Made by a program: the position numbers and the translations under genes
Source: Trichobilharzia regenti
Lineage: Eukaryota > Platyhelminthes > Trematoda > Strigeidida > Schistosomatidae
Length of the DNA: 64,000 nt
Reading direction: 5' to 3'
NCBI GenBank assembly: GCA_944472135.2
Contig: OX235263.1
Location: forward strand, 11,391,517-11,455,516
Shown here: positions 44,931-55,296 of the stretch, piece after piece
How positions within the stretch are numbered: the stretch's first letter is position 1
Layout: every line of letters starts with the position of its first letter
Notes under the pieces: generated by a model
Seen by the model: only the letters and a program-made list of their open reading frames with translations
Databases searched by the model: none
What the model was told of the DNA's origin: nothing

Positions 44931-45354
44931 ATGCAATTTTTTATTTCTCATTCTGAGACTAAAATTGGGATATCGAGTTTGAAAGAGGCGTGCGGATCAC
45001 GAATATTGCTCGACTGTGCCAACGACAATTATACAATAACACAACTGCCTGTTCCTCAACCCACTCCACTTAAACGACAAACACATGATGACGTGAGCAG
45101 AAAAGTATGTTTCAAAAAATTACCTTTGGATATGTCAATTAGTCTATAATCATAATCAATAAAACAGTGGGCGCTATTTTAAGCAGGCCAATTCTGATTG
45201 GTTACTTTCCAGCCTGACCTTGAAAACCCCAAATCACCAACAAAAGATAGTCCGTCGTTTATCTCTTTACATATCACAATAGTAATTCCAAGTTACTTGT
45301 TTGGTAACTCCAAGTAGTACAACCCAAGACACAAACTGCTTCATACTTAATACC

Positions 45355-45475
45355 TATCAGATGGATGTGCCAGTCTACCAGTGAGTGATAGTGTCCCCAT
45401 TAAGGTCCACATTCAGTATCCTTGTGTTAAAACGCCATAGATTTAACCACCAGGCCACTGGATTACGAAACTCAT
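45355..45475 (-). mobile_element. Sm-alpha-type SINE fragment
   Basis: The reverse complement carries CCAGTGGCCTGGTGGTTAAA and TCTATGGCGTTTTAACACAA, like the tRNA-related part of the 14.9-kb element. ACCAGTGAGTGATAGTG lies at its left. No hammerhead core is recognisable. Confidence 0.5.
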
Positions 45476-45519
45476 TATTTGTTAGATTTATATGTTTCCT
45501 AATTGACTATCTATATTAT

Positions 45520-46335
45520 TCGAAGACTTGCAGACGAACGCCAACAAAATGCTTGAAGGAGCAACCAATGAAGACAGCATTCGAAGTGGAAATAGACAAG
45601 ACGCAGGTGATCAAGATAACCAACAGCCAACAGCTCTAACAATAACCAACAATCGGTGCCAATCACCATTAAACCAGAGAGATTTGACAGAGGTAACCTG
45701 CTTCACTTCACTAACTGGGAAGCACGGTTTCAACCACAGGCTAGCGGAACAACGCATGGAGATGGCAAAACCAGCCAAAATCAGAAAACGGAGATCCGCC
45801 TTTATCAACCTAAAATCAGTTTGTGAATCTTCTGCACTAGCTCAATACAGAGAACACGATTCGAATTTTAAACACAAATGCGCAGTCAGTTTGGAACTTG
45901 GTCAGCGTGTCACGGAAAGCACTTTTAGTAGGTTATTTTCATTCTCTGGTTTCATAATGAAAATGAAATGGCCGGTCGACCGGTTAGAAAGAATTGGCAA
46001 GCAGAAACTCTGTCTGGAAACAAACCAACAGGTGAGAGCCAACTGTTCGACAATAATGTTGAATAGAAAGGAAATGAGTCGGATATATGCTGAGGAGGCC
46101 AATGGATGACATTGCCGTTAATACAGACGATAGCTCGAGTGGAATCTGAATGCGAAGAGACGAGTGCATCGTCAGTGCTAGGGTGACATGGGGGAAAGTG
46201 TGCGAGTTGCGGGGAAGGAGATGACAGATTATAGGTAGTCGTGAAGCTAGCCAGCTGCAAAGGACAGCATCAAGTAGAAGAAAGTGGAGATATGTTACTC
46301 AAACCCTATGTCCCACTCGGAACAAAAATGACTAA
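45520..46335 (+). mobile_element. RTE-clade LINE 3' fragment
   Basis: A 193-codon frame (45,528-46,109) includes SPLNQRDLTEVTCFTSLTGK, AFINLKSVCESSALAQYREH and SLELGQRVTESTFSRLF. It is longer than usual, but the RRWRWIGH block is shifted out of frame (CTCGGATATATGCTGAGG). The 3' end is TGTCCCACTCGGAACAAA. Confidence 0.75.
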
Positions 46336-46411
46336 CAATAATAATAATTATTATTTTTGAGAAATACTGTTTACCTGCTATTTATAAGTAGTATAATATA
46401 AAATCACTTAC

Positions 46412-46579
46412 CATTCTGTAATACAGCAGCAGATGGGAAGTCAATAGGACCTGAATGATTAATACTTTGAGGATGGATTCCTGAGTTTTCGATTGTTAAA
46501 TTCGATGTGTTCAGAGGATGATTTCCAACAAAACTGTTCGCTGATAAAGGATACGGTTGTAGATGACTAAATGGCATCA
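46412..46579 (-). CDS. Exon of the same RNA-binding protein: Pro/Ser/Asn-rich segment
   Basis: A 168-base exon with acceptor TTTAAATTAG and donor GTAAGT. The incoming split codon is T|TG (Leu) and the outgoing one is G|GT (Gly), so the frame is continuous with the exons at 56.6 and 34.0 kb. It encodes about 55 residues starting MPFSHLQPYPLSANSF, with no recognisable fold and a composition typical of a disordered tail. The 5.5 kb on its left side contain RTE, SINE and CR1-like fragments, so the unique sequence is confined to the exon. An alternative reading as a chance open frame is unlikely because both splice sites and both phases fit. Confidence 0.72.
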
Positions 46580-46659
46580 CTAATTTAAACAAAAGAAGTA
46601 AACAAACCAGCATTAGAAATGAATGATAAACAATTAGGGGATTACAAAATTTGGTTTTT

Positions 46660-46945
46660 TAGGGATTTTGATTGATTCATTGTTTGTAGGATTTCATCAT
46701 GGGCTGAGAGTACTGGACAGCTGTTTTGTACTGGTTTGAGGCCCTTCATCGGTACGCAACCATTCGGGTTCGGACCCAGGACCTTGCCTTGTAACCAGAA
46801 GGTCCTGGATTCGAACCTCGTTAAGTGCGCACTGTGAAGAGTCCCAAACTAGGACGAAACAGCTGTCCAGTACTTACTAGTTGACTTTTCATTGCTTCTC
46901 TAACTGATGTCAGTCAGTTCTTGATGAAATCCAGCAGCCAATTAG
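46660..46945. mobile_element. Inverted HHR-SINE pair joined at the B box
   Basis: The left half (to about 46,785) is minus, with GAGTACTGGACAGCTGTTTT and GGTTCGGACCCAGGACC. The right half is plus from about 46,787, with GTAACCAGAAGGTCCTGGAT, GAGTCCCAAACTAGGACGAA and CAGCTGTCCAGTAC. The two meet within the tRNA-like part, giving a near-perfect palindrome. The right-hand hammerhead has perfect stems but lacks base C3 (TGTGAAGA). Confidence 0.75.
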
Positions 46946-47429
46946 GGGTTTTATTCCAAGGAAGTGATAAGGAATATTTGGTCAGACTTGATATTAAAAG
47001 CAATATCCCTCACTTCTTCATGTGGAAGAAGAGAATAGGCAAATATCCCAGTGTGCTGAAGACACCTAATTGAAAGTGATACCACATCAGATGTTGGGAG
47101 CGTTAGACATTGAAAGTGGAAACAGACCAGGCCTCAACTATATTTATATTTTTTGTTTTATGTCTAGGGTTTTTATCCACAGTGTCCACGCCTAATGTTG
47201 TTGTTAGTCAGTTACGACAAGAAAGCAACTGCACAAACATAAAATTAGGCGTCTGAGATGAAAAATACGGGAATATTCCACTACAAAACTAATTCCCAAC
47301 GCATCCTTTATTGATATACAAAAAATTCTTCACTAAAATTTACCTTAGGGTAACTGAGTAATTAATTCACTGTGTTTTTTTTGCATTCAAACACAGTCTG
47401 TGAACACCTTAAAGCCACCTTGATTATTT

Positions 47430-48185
47430 CACTGTTGTTATTATTCCTTCAGGTTCCTAGCGGAACAAAATGGGATTCATCAACACATCTCTACTGTTTT
47501 TTTATTTTCTGCCGTCCACTTCATCTGGGTCCACGAATGCCCATAACCTCTAATCTCCTCCATGTCACCCTTGCACTGATGATCCAATTGGATTCCACTC
47601 ATGTGATGTTCTGCATTAAGCTCGATCTCATTCGACGGACTCCACATCGCATGTCTGATCAATGCATCTCCATTCTTTCCTACATATTTATTAAGCGACT
47701 GGCTCTTGGTGGGTTTGTTCTCAGCCAACCAGAGTTTCTTGTTGTTAATTCTTTCTGACCCGCTGGCCGTTTTTGATCTTCAATATGGAGCCAGCGAAGG
47801 GGAAGGGCAGCTGTTGATAAAAGTTTATGAAATATTGGAAATCCTTTTTCGTGACATACTAGCCAAGTTTCTGACCCGTCTACGAGAACTGACTGACTTC
47901 ACATTTGTGTTGAAAATAAGAATCGTGTTCCTTATGCTGAGTGTAGAAGATTTCCATACTGGTTTCAGGTTGATGAAGGCGTATCTTGCTTCTGGATTCT
48001 GGCTGGCGGTCTTTTGCATCTTGATTGGTTCCTCCTGCCTGTGGTTGAAACCGTGCTGCCTAGATAAGTGAAGCACGTAACCTCTGTTAAATCTCTCCCT
48101 TTGATGATGATTACTGCTGGTTGTTGCTGTTGTTGGTTGGTTGGTTGGTTGGTTATCCGCATTACCTCCATCTTCTTACTGTAAA
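47430..48185 (-). mobile_element. RTE-clade LINE 3' fragment
   Basis: Minus strand: GRDLTEVTCFTYLGSTVST, AFINLKPVWKSSTLS, FNTNVKSVSSRRRVRNLA, and a decayed ARYAEE/RW block. The 3' end is at about 47,435 (CCGCTAGGAACCTGAAGGAA). A GGTT tetranucleotide run lies at 48,133-48,152. Confidence 0.75.
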
Positions 48186-48229
48186 CACTGATATCAGTAT
48201 GTCACCTATCTATATTCCTTTTTTGTTGA

Positions 48230-48875
48230 TGTTAAGCGTCTTTATTTGACTGCGTTTTCTTCAATTGGGGATATTTGAATTGTACTCTGTATGTCTGTTT
48301 TTGGCATAGAACTTTGCACCGATGTGCACCAGTTCAAGTCGCCACACTCTCTCCTTGTAGCACACAAAGCGAGAGAATAAAGCAGAAGAAATGCAAAATA
48401 GAGAGACAGTAGACAGAGATATGAGACAAAAGGAATAGTAATAAGTAATAACAATATAGTTTCATGGGAAATCATAAGTCACAAGGAGTGGATGCATCTG
48501 AGATAGCCATTGAGAACGATTTTGAGCCATATCACCAATTGTTTCCAACCATTGTTTTTTTACCGTCCCGAGGACCTCAACTAGTCAGTAAGTCTACACC
48601 TTCCTACGTGGCTAGCTTAAACTAACTGTTGTGGATTTCATTGACTGGTGAAGCCATGTTTTGGTTTTACCACCGCTAGCTCTTTTTCAGTCTGACCCTA
48701 TGTCAGCTAGCATTGCGTGTAGAGGAAGGCGATGAGTAAGCATAGGTGACACATGTCCTAACCATCTCAGTCGATGTAATTTCACGGCCTCATCGATTGA
48801 TTTCCCCTCCCTTCTTACCTAGCACTCGACTCAAGCCTAACCTCAATATTGCTCACCTTATTATACCACTTCACA
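48230..48875 (-). mobile_element. Second RTE-type LINE family, 3' part of a 5'-inverted copy
   Basis: Minus strand matches the 21.2-kb copy: GAGTCGAGTGCTAGGTAAGA, GGGGAAATCAATCGATGAGG, CGCCTTCCTCTACACGCAAT, the tail with TGGCTCAAAATCGTTCTC and the end GCATCTGCACCG-type sequence. It ends at its 5' side at CTCACCTTATTATACCACTT, where an oppositely oriented piece begins. Confidence 0.75.
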
Positions 48876-48884
48876 GGCAAATGA

Positions 48885-49425
48885 TTAGTGAAACACTCTG
48901 AGAAAAATGGCACCATAATTAGCTACCAGGATAGACGACTGGAACGCTGAAAAGAACACTTTGAGGAGCAATTCAGTAGGTATACAGCCACGCTGAACCT
49001 GCCGAACATCCAACACTTCCCTGAATAGGACGTAAACACAGGTCCTCCATCCCTAACTGAAGTTACTAAAGCTGTCACTACTCTGAAACGAGACAAAGCA
49101 GCAGGACCTGATGGAATGAATCAAGAGGTATTTAAGTACGGTGAGACAGTTTACTGTCTGCATTGACTGAGGTTTTAGGTAGCTTCTGGGGATCAGAGAA
49201 AGTCCCGTTGGATTGGTGTAAGTCACTGATTATCTTCATATACAAGAAGGGAGACAAGTCTTTCTGTGATAATCACAGAGGGATTAGCCTGACTTATATA
49301 GTATCTAAATTCCTACGCTCAATAATCATGCGTAGACTAGCGGGTCCACGGGAGGCACAAACACGAGAGAACCGAGCAGGCTTTAGACCAAGAAGAGAGT
49401 GTACTGGTCATATTTGATTTATATT
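48885..49425 (+). mobile_element. Second RTE-type LINE family, RT part, inverted relative to its 3' end
   Basis: Plus strand: LTEVTKAVTTLKRDKAAGPD (RT finger region), FWGSEKVPLDWCKSLIIFIY, KKGDKSFCDNHRGISLTYIV and TRENRAGFRPRRECTGHI, after which homology ends. This precedes the RT palm in order, so it belongs upstream of the 48,230-48,875 segment in an intact element. Confidence 0.75.
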
Positions 49426-49689
49426 CTCGAAAAATCTGTTGATGGTCAAATACAGTTTATATTCTTGTTACTGTATCAATGAGGTGTTTTGGATTGTGTG
49501 AGTTTTGTTAATTTAGAGTTATCGTCACTCTTATTACCTTTGTTTATCTATTTTTATATACAGATTTACATACACAAACGTTCGTCACGATATACTATCC
49601 CCCACTATCTCAGAAAGTACATAGTAATAGGTTAAGTGATTAAAACACACCCTTAGAGATTGTAATAAAGGTCCCGTAACAAGCTTACA

Positions 49690-50260
49690 TCAGTTGGATG
49701 GTTACTGAAAACTGGCGAGTACTCAACAGGTGTTTTGTTCTGTGGATGTGGGACTCACCCACAGTGCCCAGCCACCCGCTCTACCACAGATCGAACCAAG
49801 AACTTCACAATGAATCCCTACTTCATGAGCGACAACAAGGTGATCGTTGTTTTCAAGTTTTAATGAAAAGTCCTTGTGTGTACTTTCCATCATGTCATGT
49901 TGTTAATATACGATCCTCTGAATTTCATTTCAGCGTCTGAATGACCGATTGACTTGCCTGGTAACCTGAAAATCTTGGCGTAGATCCCAGGTACGGTAGT
50001 TGGAGTGTGGTTCTGAACAGCTCCGAATGACGGCAAAACAGTCGTTTGGGGCTTCTTGGTCCACAGAAACACTGGGAGACCAGAGAGTGTTTTACTGCTG
50101 GTTCTTCCTAATATGGGACTCATCGGAAGTACGCACCCGCCAACAAGGTTTGAACGCAGGACCCTGCGGTTACAAGGCGATCATCTAGACAGTTCAGCCA
50201 CTGGAACCCAATCTAATTTCCATCCAATGAATTTCAATTTCTGCCATTTCACTACATACC
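49690..50260. mobile_element. Cluster of decayed HHR-SINE pieces in both orientations
   Basis: About 50,070-50,215 is a minus copy: on that strand CCGATGAGTCCCATATTAGG (hammerhead with U4 to C) and a tRNA-like head ending GATTGGGTTCCAGTGGCTGA. Diverged plus pieces lie at about 49,930-50,060. Confidence 0.55.
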
Positions 50261-50794
50261 GCGACCACTGATCAACGTCATTGGTGGCGAGTACTTGTCC
50301 ACTCCACTCCCGAAGGGGTGGACCTCACTGGTCACTATTTTTTTACTAGAAATGCAGGCAAATTTGCCGTGCGGGCAGTAACTAGAGAGCATGGTACTAA
50401 TTTTCATGAATTTATTCGTAGCTTTATGATTTATTTCAATTTTGATCTTGGGTTGATTTCATGTTATACGTCAAAAAATTAATACATTATGCCAGACAGA
50501 AATTCAGTTTGTCCGACAGTTTAAGTAGACAATCATATCAATGCATTTAATTGAATAAATCTCATTCATTCTTACTTCTACCATTTCGTGATTTAGTGCG
50601 ACCCAACCAATATCCTTGGCGGGACACTCATCCTCACACGTGATATCTGGTTGAACCTCACTGGTCACGACTTCTCGCCAGAACTCAAGGAAACTCCATC
50701 CTGTAGCAAGTCACTGGCGAGCATCAGATTATTTTTCTACAGTTTGGTTTGTAAGGGTTAGTTGTGTTTTGACGAGTATATCATGGATTGATTT

Positions 50795-51215
50795 CAGTTA
50801 GAGAACCATTGAAAACCACCACTGGAGTACTGGACAGCTGTTTCATCCTAGTTTGCAAATTATCGGCAGTACACACCCACCATTGGGATACGAACCCAGC
50901 ACCTCCTTGCGTCGGTGGCACGGCGGTTAAGACGCTCGACGACCATGCACATGGTCCGGGGTTCGAGCCCCGGCCGGCGCACCCCTTTACCTCGCTAAGC
51001 CAGTAGTGAGACTGGTAAAGAGGAAAGGTTGGGCATGAGGCTAGCAAACACATCCTGTAAAAATCAACACTGCTAAAGAATCTTCGAGCCACTAGCTTGG
51101 AGCCCAATGTTCCACTGGGAACGTGAAGGAAATAAAAACCTTCCGGCTACAAGGCTAGCAAGATAGTACACCATTCAGCCACTGGGACCCGATTTATTGG
51201 TCCAACCAGATGTCA
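50795..51215 (-). mobile_element. HHR-SINE, minus, split by an S2 SINE
   Basis: The left part (50,795-50,908) has GAGTACTGGACAGCTGTTTC and ATACGAACCCAGCACC. The right part (51,138-51,215) continues with CTTCCGGCTACAAGGCTAGC and AGCCACTGGGACCCGA. Together they make one minus copy interrupted at the tRNA-like loop. Confidence 0.75.
50909..51137 (+). mobile_element. tRNA-derived SINE (family S2), full copy
   Basis: Head GCGTCGGTGGCACGGCGGTT, B box GGTCCGGGGTTCGAGCCCC, body AAAGGTTGGGCATGAGGCTA, tail GGAACGTGAAGGAAATAAAA. It is flanked by CACCTCCTT and ACCTTCCGG, an imperfect target duplication of a sequence that reads CACCTTCCGG in intact copies. Confidence 0.8.
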
Positions 51216-51264
51216 CGTGTGAGGATGGATGTCTCACCAACGACATTGATTGGGGTCGCGCTAA

Positions 51265-51480
51265 ATCACGTATTGATAGAAGTTAGAACTCATGAGTTCC
51301 AGTGGCTGAATGGTATACGAGTTTGCTAGCCTTGTAACCGGAAGGTACTGGGTTCGAATCCCGATGGTGGGTGCGTACTACCGATGATTCCCAAACTAGG
51401 CTGAGGAAACAGCTTTCAGTACTCTCTGGTGGGTTTCAATGGTTCTCTAACTGACATCAATCCATGATCAACTCGTAAAA
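51265..51480 (+). mobile_element. HHR-SINE copy
   Basis: TAGAAGTTAGAACTCATG, AGTGGCTGAATGGTATACG, B box GGGTTCGAATCCCGATGG, CCGATGATTCCCAAACTAGG (hammerhead with U4 to C), and an end with ACATCAATCCATGATCAAC. It converges with the minus copy on its left. Confidence 0.75.
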
Positions 51481-51784
51481 ACCTAACTAACCCTTACAAA
51501 CCAGATTATAGAAAATAAATCTCGCCATGTTTCAGTTAATTGGTAATTCTGTATCAATTCTTTATCAAAACATGCTAAAAGTGATTGGTTTACGTGTGAA
51601 GACCAACTTATATTACTAATAACTTATCACTAGTACATAGATTCAACTAGTAAATATTCTCCTTTCTTTAAATTTCTTAATTTCATATTGGTGTAAAAGC
51701 AGTATTCTTTCGTGTGATCCTACTGGCTGAATAGTCTACGTGCTTCCCATGTATCCGGAAGGTCTTCGGACCTCACCTCGTTTT

Positions 51785-52025
51785 GTGCGCTGTTGGATCA
51801 GAGGTCGAATGCTAGTCAACCCCTTTCACGTGGTCCAGGGTTCAACTACTAGTCGATACCTTCTCAGGTCTCTCCAAACCTGATAGAAAACCTGGCAAAG
51901 AGGGAAGGTTAGGCCTGAGGCTAACAATCCCTTTCTATCAAAGAAAATCCCCACTGCGACTGGATCTTCGCGCCTAGTGCTTGAAGCACTATGTATCACT
52001 TGGAACATAAAGGAATAAAGTCAAA
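51785..52025 (+). mobile_element. Diverged S2 SINE
   Basis: GGCAAAGAGGGAAGGTTAGG, CCTGAGGCTAACAATCCC, TCTTCGCGCCTAGTGCTTGA, ending ACTTGGAACATAAAGGAATA. This is the S2 body in order, while the head is only partly recognisable. Confidence 0.6.
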
Positions 52026-52299
52026 TAATTGTTTATGAAATAGATAATGTTGAAGAACGAGAAGACAAATAAGATTGAATCGAATCTCTGCAAACCAATA
52101 TCTGAAAAACAATCTAATGCTCACTAGTGTCTAACCCTGTTCAGATAGATGGTTACCTAGGACCTAGTAGAGAGTCGTCACCTCTCGGGTCGACGAGGTT
52201 GAGAGTGAGGACAAATACTCACCACCAGTGAGGTTGCTTACTGGCCACTGTACATCGTTAATTGTCAGGAGCTGAGATTCATTGTCTGGCTACTGGATT

Positions 52300-52490
52300 G
52301 CGTCCCAGTGGCTTAAATGCCTACAAGTTCACTTTGTAACGTGGAAGACTTCGGTTTCGAAAGCCTCTGGTTGATGTGTACTGATGAAGAGTCTAAAACT
52401 GTGATAAAAGGGATGGTTGTCCCGTACTGTCAGATTGTCCATGGGTCCTCTAACATATATGTCAACTGATACTGAAATTCTGTAGGCAAT
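52300..52490 (+). mobile_element. HHR-SINE copy
   Basis: GTCCCAGTGGCTTAAATGCC, TTCGGTTTCGAAAGCC, GTGTACTGATGAAGAGTC and CAACTGATACTGAAATTCTG. The hammerhead is badly decayed. Confidence 0.65.
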
Positions 52491-52691
52491 TCTTTTCAAA
52501 ATGATGTCTCTAATAACCTCAATTAGCTAATAATTAACTACTGTCAGCACAAATCTCACAGAAACTATGCATGACACACATTTATGCGAAGGCTAAACAA
52601 ACTCAAAATCCTGCAGACTAATATCTAGCGTGTTTGACACAAGTTGAAGGTGGATTATATATATATATATATATATATTAGTCCCTTTGAT

Positions 52692-52813
52692 AAATTTGAA
52701 AAAGGCATTTAGAAGACAAATTTTGCGAGTTGATATCGTCATTTCGTAGTTCCTTTATAACCGCTTAACAACTAGCAAGATGGTTAACAATAATAAAATA
52801 AAGATCATGACAA
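52692..52813 (+). repeat. Left arm of a 122-bp inverted repeat
   Basis: AAATTTGAAAAAGGCATTTA through CGATATCGTC-type centre to ATCATGACAA is found as its reverse complement at 55,175-55,296 with only about six mismatches, including an exact run of more than 60 bases. It follows an AT microsatellite (52,656-52,679), and PLE coding sequence starts directly at its right end. Confidence 0.85.
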
Positions 52814-53990
52814 CATTTTCTTGCGAAACTAGAAAATGGGCCTCTGAAGGATGTTATTAGTGAACTCGAATTTTATTGTCGGTACATGGATGATACTTTT
52901 TTAATTATGAAAAACGAGAAGGAAGCAAAGAGCATCCTGGATAAATTTAACGAGGTACATACTGCAATAAATTTTACCATCGAGACAGAAAAGGAATCTA
53001 GTATTCCATTTTTAGACGTTTTTATGACCAGAAAAGAGGATGGCTCAATAAGAAGAAGTGTTTATAGAAAACCTACATCAACGGGCCAGTACACACATTT
53101 TCTCAGTTTTGTGCCCTTGAAATACAAACGCAATTTGATAAAGTGCCTGGTTCACAGAGCAAGAGCGATTTGCTCGGACGAATGTCTTGATGAAGAACTG
53201 AATAATATTAAACGGTTGCTGAGTGAAAATGGTTATCCTGAAAAGTTTATTGATAAGAATATGAATTTGAAACCAAAGCAGCCGAAGTTACCAACAGTTC
53301 CAAAAAAGGCCTTATTCTTTCAGATGCAGTTCCTTGGGGACAACACTAGCGAGATAATAACACAGCGTATTAGAAATGCGGTAAAACGAGCATTCCCTGC
53401 TGCTGAATTACGTTGTATCTTTAAGACTACTTCTCTTCTGCGTTCGGGAGTAAAAGACAAACTGCCTAATTTCGCCTCATCCATGTGTATCTACCAATTT
53501 AATTGCTCCTGTGGAGCCAGTTACATAGGCCGCACAATTAGGCGTGTTTCTCGTCGAATTTCCGAACATCACCCTGCGTGGTTAAGCAAAGGCCAAACAA
53601 AATCTATCCGTAGCGCTATTTTGGCTCATCTGGTGGATACAGAACATAGGATTGATGTTAATCAAGCTTTCAGAGTTATTTATCGGATACCAACAAATCT
53701 CAACTTCGCCTTAAGAGTTCGATTACTAAATATTGCTGAGGCTGTTGGGATCCACATTAAAAAGCCTAATTTGTGCGTCCAAAAGAAGTTAGTTCAGACG
53801 CTGTCCCTACCTTGGCCATCTAGGTTTGAATGATTCTCAATTTTCGTGAAAATTTCCTAATTTTAGTTGATATCCTACTCGCTATTATATCTTTATTACT
53901 ATTATAATTTAAGTATTTTTAGTGAACTGTAATTGCATTGATCTTGCTTTACAAATCGATATTATTTAAAAAAACACTAATATTGTTATT
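52814..53990 (+). mobile_element. Penelope-like element family D, copy 2, with intact RT-to-nuclease frame
   Basis: Open from about 52,814 to 53,833. In order: FLAKLENGPLKDVISEL, catalytic CRYMDDTFLI (52,875-52,905), SIPFLDVFMTRKEDGSIRRS, RKPTSTGQYTHFLSFVPLKY, the linker with ENGYPEKFIDKNMNLKPKQP, AFPAAELRCIFKTTSLLRSG, then the nuclease with its Cys-rich approach (NCSCGAS), YIGRTIRRVSRRISEHHPAW, HLVDTEHRIDVNQAFRVIYR, LLNIAEAVGIHIKKPNLCVQ and a stop. No disabling change is seen in this 3' half. The RT N-terminus is missing, so it cannot move on its own. About 160 bases of 3' tail follow. Confidence 0.88.
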
Positions 53991-54184
53991 AACTACCAAC
54001 CTTGAATATTCTGTGTATATAAACATGTATATAATTGTAGAGCCAGAAGAGGAATTTATCGAAAAGAATATTCTTTGCTCGATTATGTTGTGTTTTATAA
54101 ATAAAAAAAGTACATGCTAATGACCAATAATATTTAGATAGGTCAAGTAGTCAGTTCATAGTAGGCAAAGATTGAAATCTATTG

Positions 54185-55174
54185 TTTTTTGTACACACAG
54201 TTTAGGCTGAATGTGATTAATCCAAAGCGCTTCCATCACCTTCAATAACCAACCTTGAATTAGAGTTATGTGATGAAATAATTGTGAAACAGTCATGAAT
54301 CAATATTGATCTTGTGACCTGACATTAGCAAGTGTTTTGCAATGGATGATGGCGGATTTCTATTCAGATTATTCGCATTAGGATTTTCTATATGATTTAT
54401 TAGCCATTTTGGGACATGTTCTTTTCTATCGCCACAGTGGAACATTCTGTTGGTTTCACCCATATAGGTGTCACCGCAGCTGCAGGTGACCTGTATAAAT
54501 ACAGTTTGAATTAGAGTCATTTAATCGTAGGTACAGGGATCGAAAATGTTCGGCAAATGCGAGAAAGAGATGCTGTGTAGAATGTGCGTTTGATAGCTGA
54601 CCGAAGTATTTGAACTGTCAACTACATAATCTGGTCACCCTTGAATGGGGTAGGTTAATAAAGAAAGCTTTCTTTGGTACAGAAGCTGTCTTTCCAAGAT
54701 GTGGTCTTTCTTTACTGTGGTAAGTGATAAAGTTTTTTGGATAACTATTAGCTAATAAAACTGAATGTATATGTCCAAATTCATCCATCAATATGTCACT
54801 TGTGCATATTTTTCGGGCCCTTGAGAACAAAAATTGCACTAGGGAACGTTTATACTAGATAAGAGCAAAACTGGTGAAATGAAGATATTGTCCACTCTAT
54901 GTCTGTTTACGAAAAATAGATTGCTTAATTGTTCCATCATATCTTCTGGTCACTGAGATATCCAGGAAACCGAGTTTGTTATTCGATTCGAGTTCGGAAG
55001 TCACACTCGGATATTTGGATGAATATTATTAAGTAGGGTAATAAAGTTTTCAATAGATTTACTATTATTACAAATAATGAGAGTATCATCTACATAACGT
55101 TGACATATATCATAAATTCTCCAAGCATACCTTGCATTTGTTTCTCCAATTTCGAGATGAATATAACTGAGTTA
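54185..55174 (-). mobile_element. Penelope-like element family E, C-terminal half
   Basis: Minus strand: FISKLEKQ start, QRYVDDTLIIC catalytic region (about 55,080-55,110), LFSRARKICTSDILMDEFGH, ANSYPKNFITYHSKERPHLG, VPKKAFFINL, then the nuclease QVTCSCGDTYMGETNRMFHC, PPSSIAKHLLMSGHKINID, and the end EALWINHIQPKLCVQK. Frames are broken in several places. It differs in sequence from family D but is truncated at the same RT position, right next to the right arm of the inverted repeat. Confidence 0.8.
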
Positions 55175-55296
55175 TTGTCATGAACTTTATTTTATTATTG
55201 TTAACCATCTTGCTTGTTGTAAAGCGGTTATAAAGGAACTACGAAATGACGATATCAACTCGCAAAATTTGTCTTCTAAATGCCTTATTCAAATAT
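55175..55296 (-). repeat. Right arm of the 122-bp inverted repeat
   Basis: Reverse complement of 52,692-52,813. It joins the head of the minus-strand family E PLE at the same relative position at which the left arm joins family D. Confidence 0.85.

Noticed and set aside
45528..46109. A 193-codon plus-strand frame considered as a host gene
   Set aside because: It contains the RTE blocks DLTEVTCF and AFINLKSVCESS in the standard order; it is simply a less shifted RTE tail.
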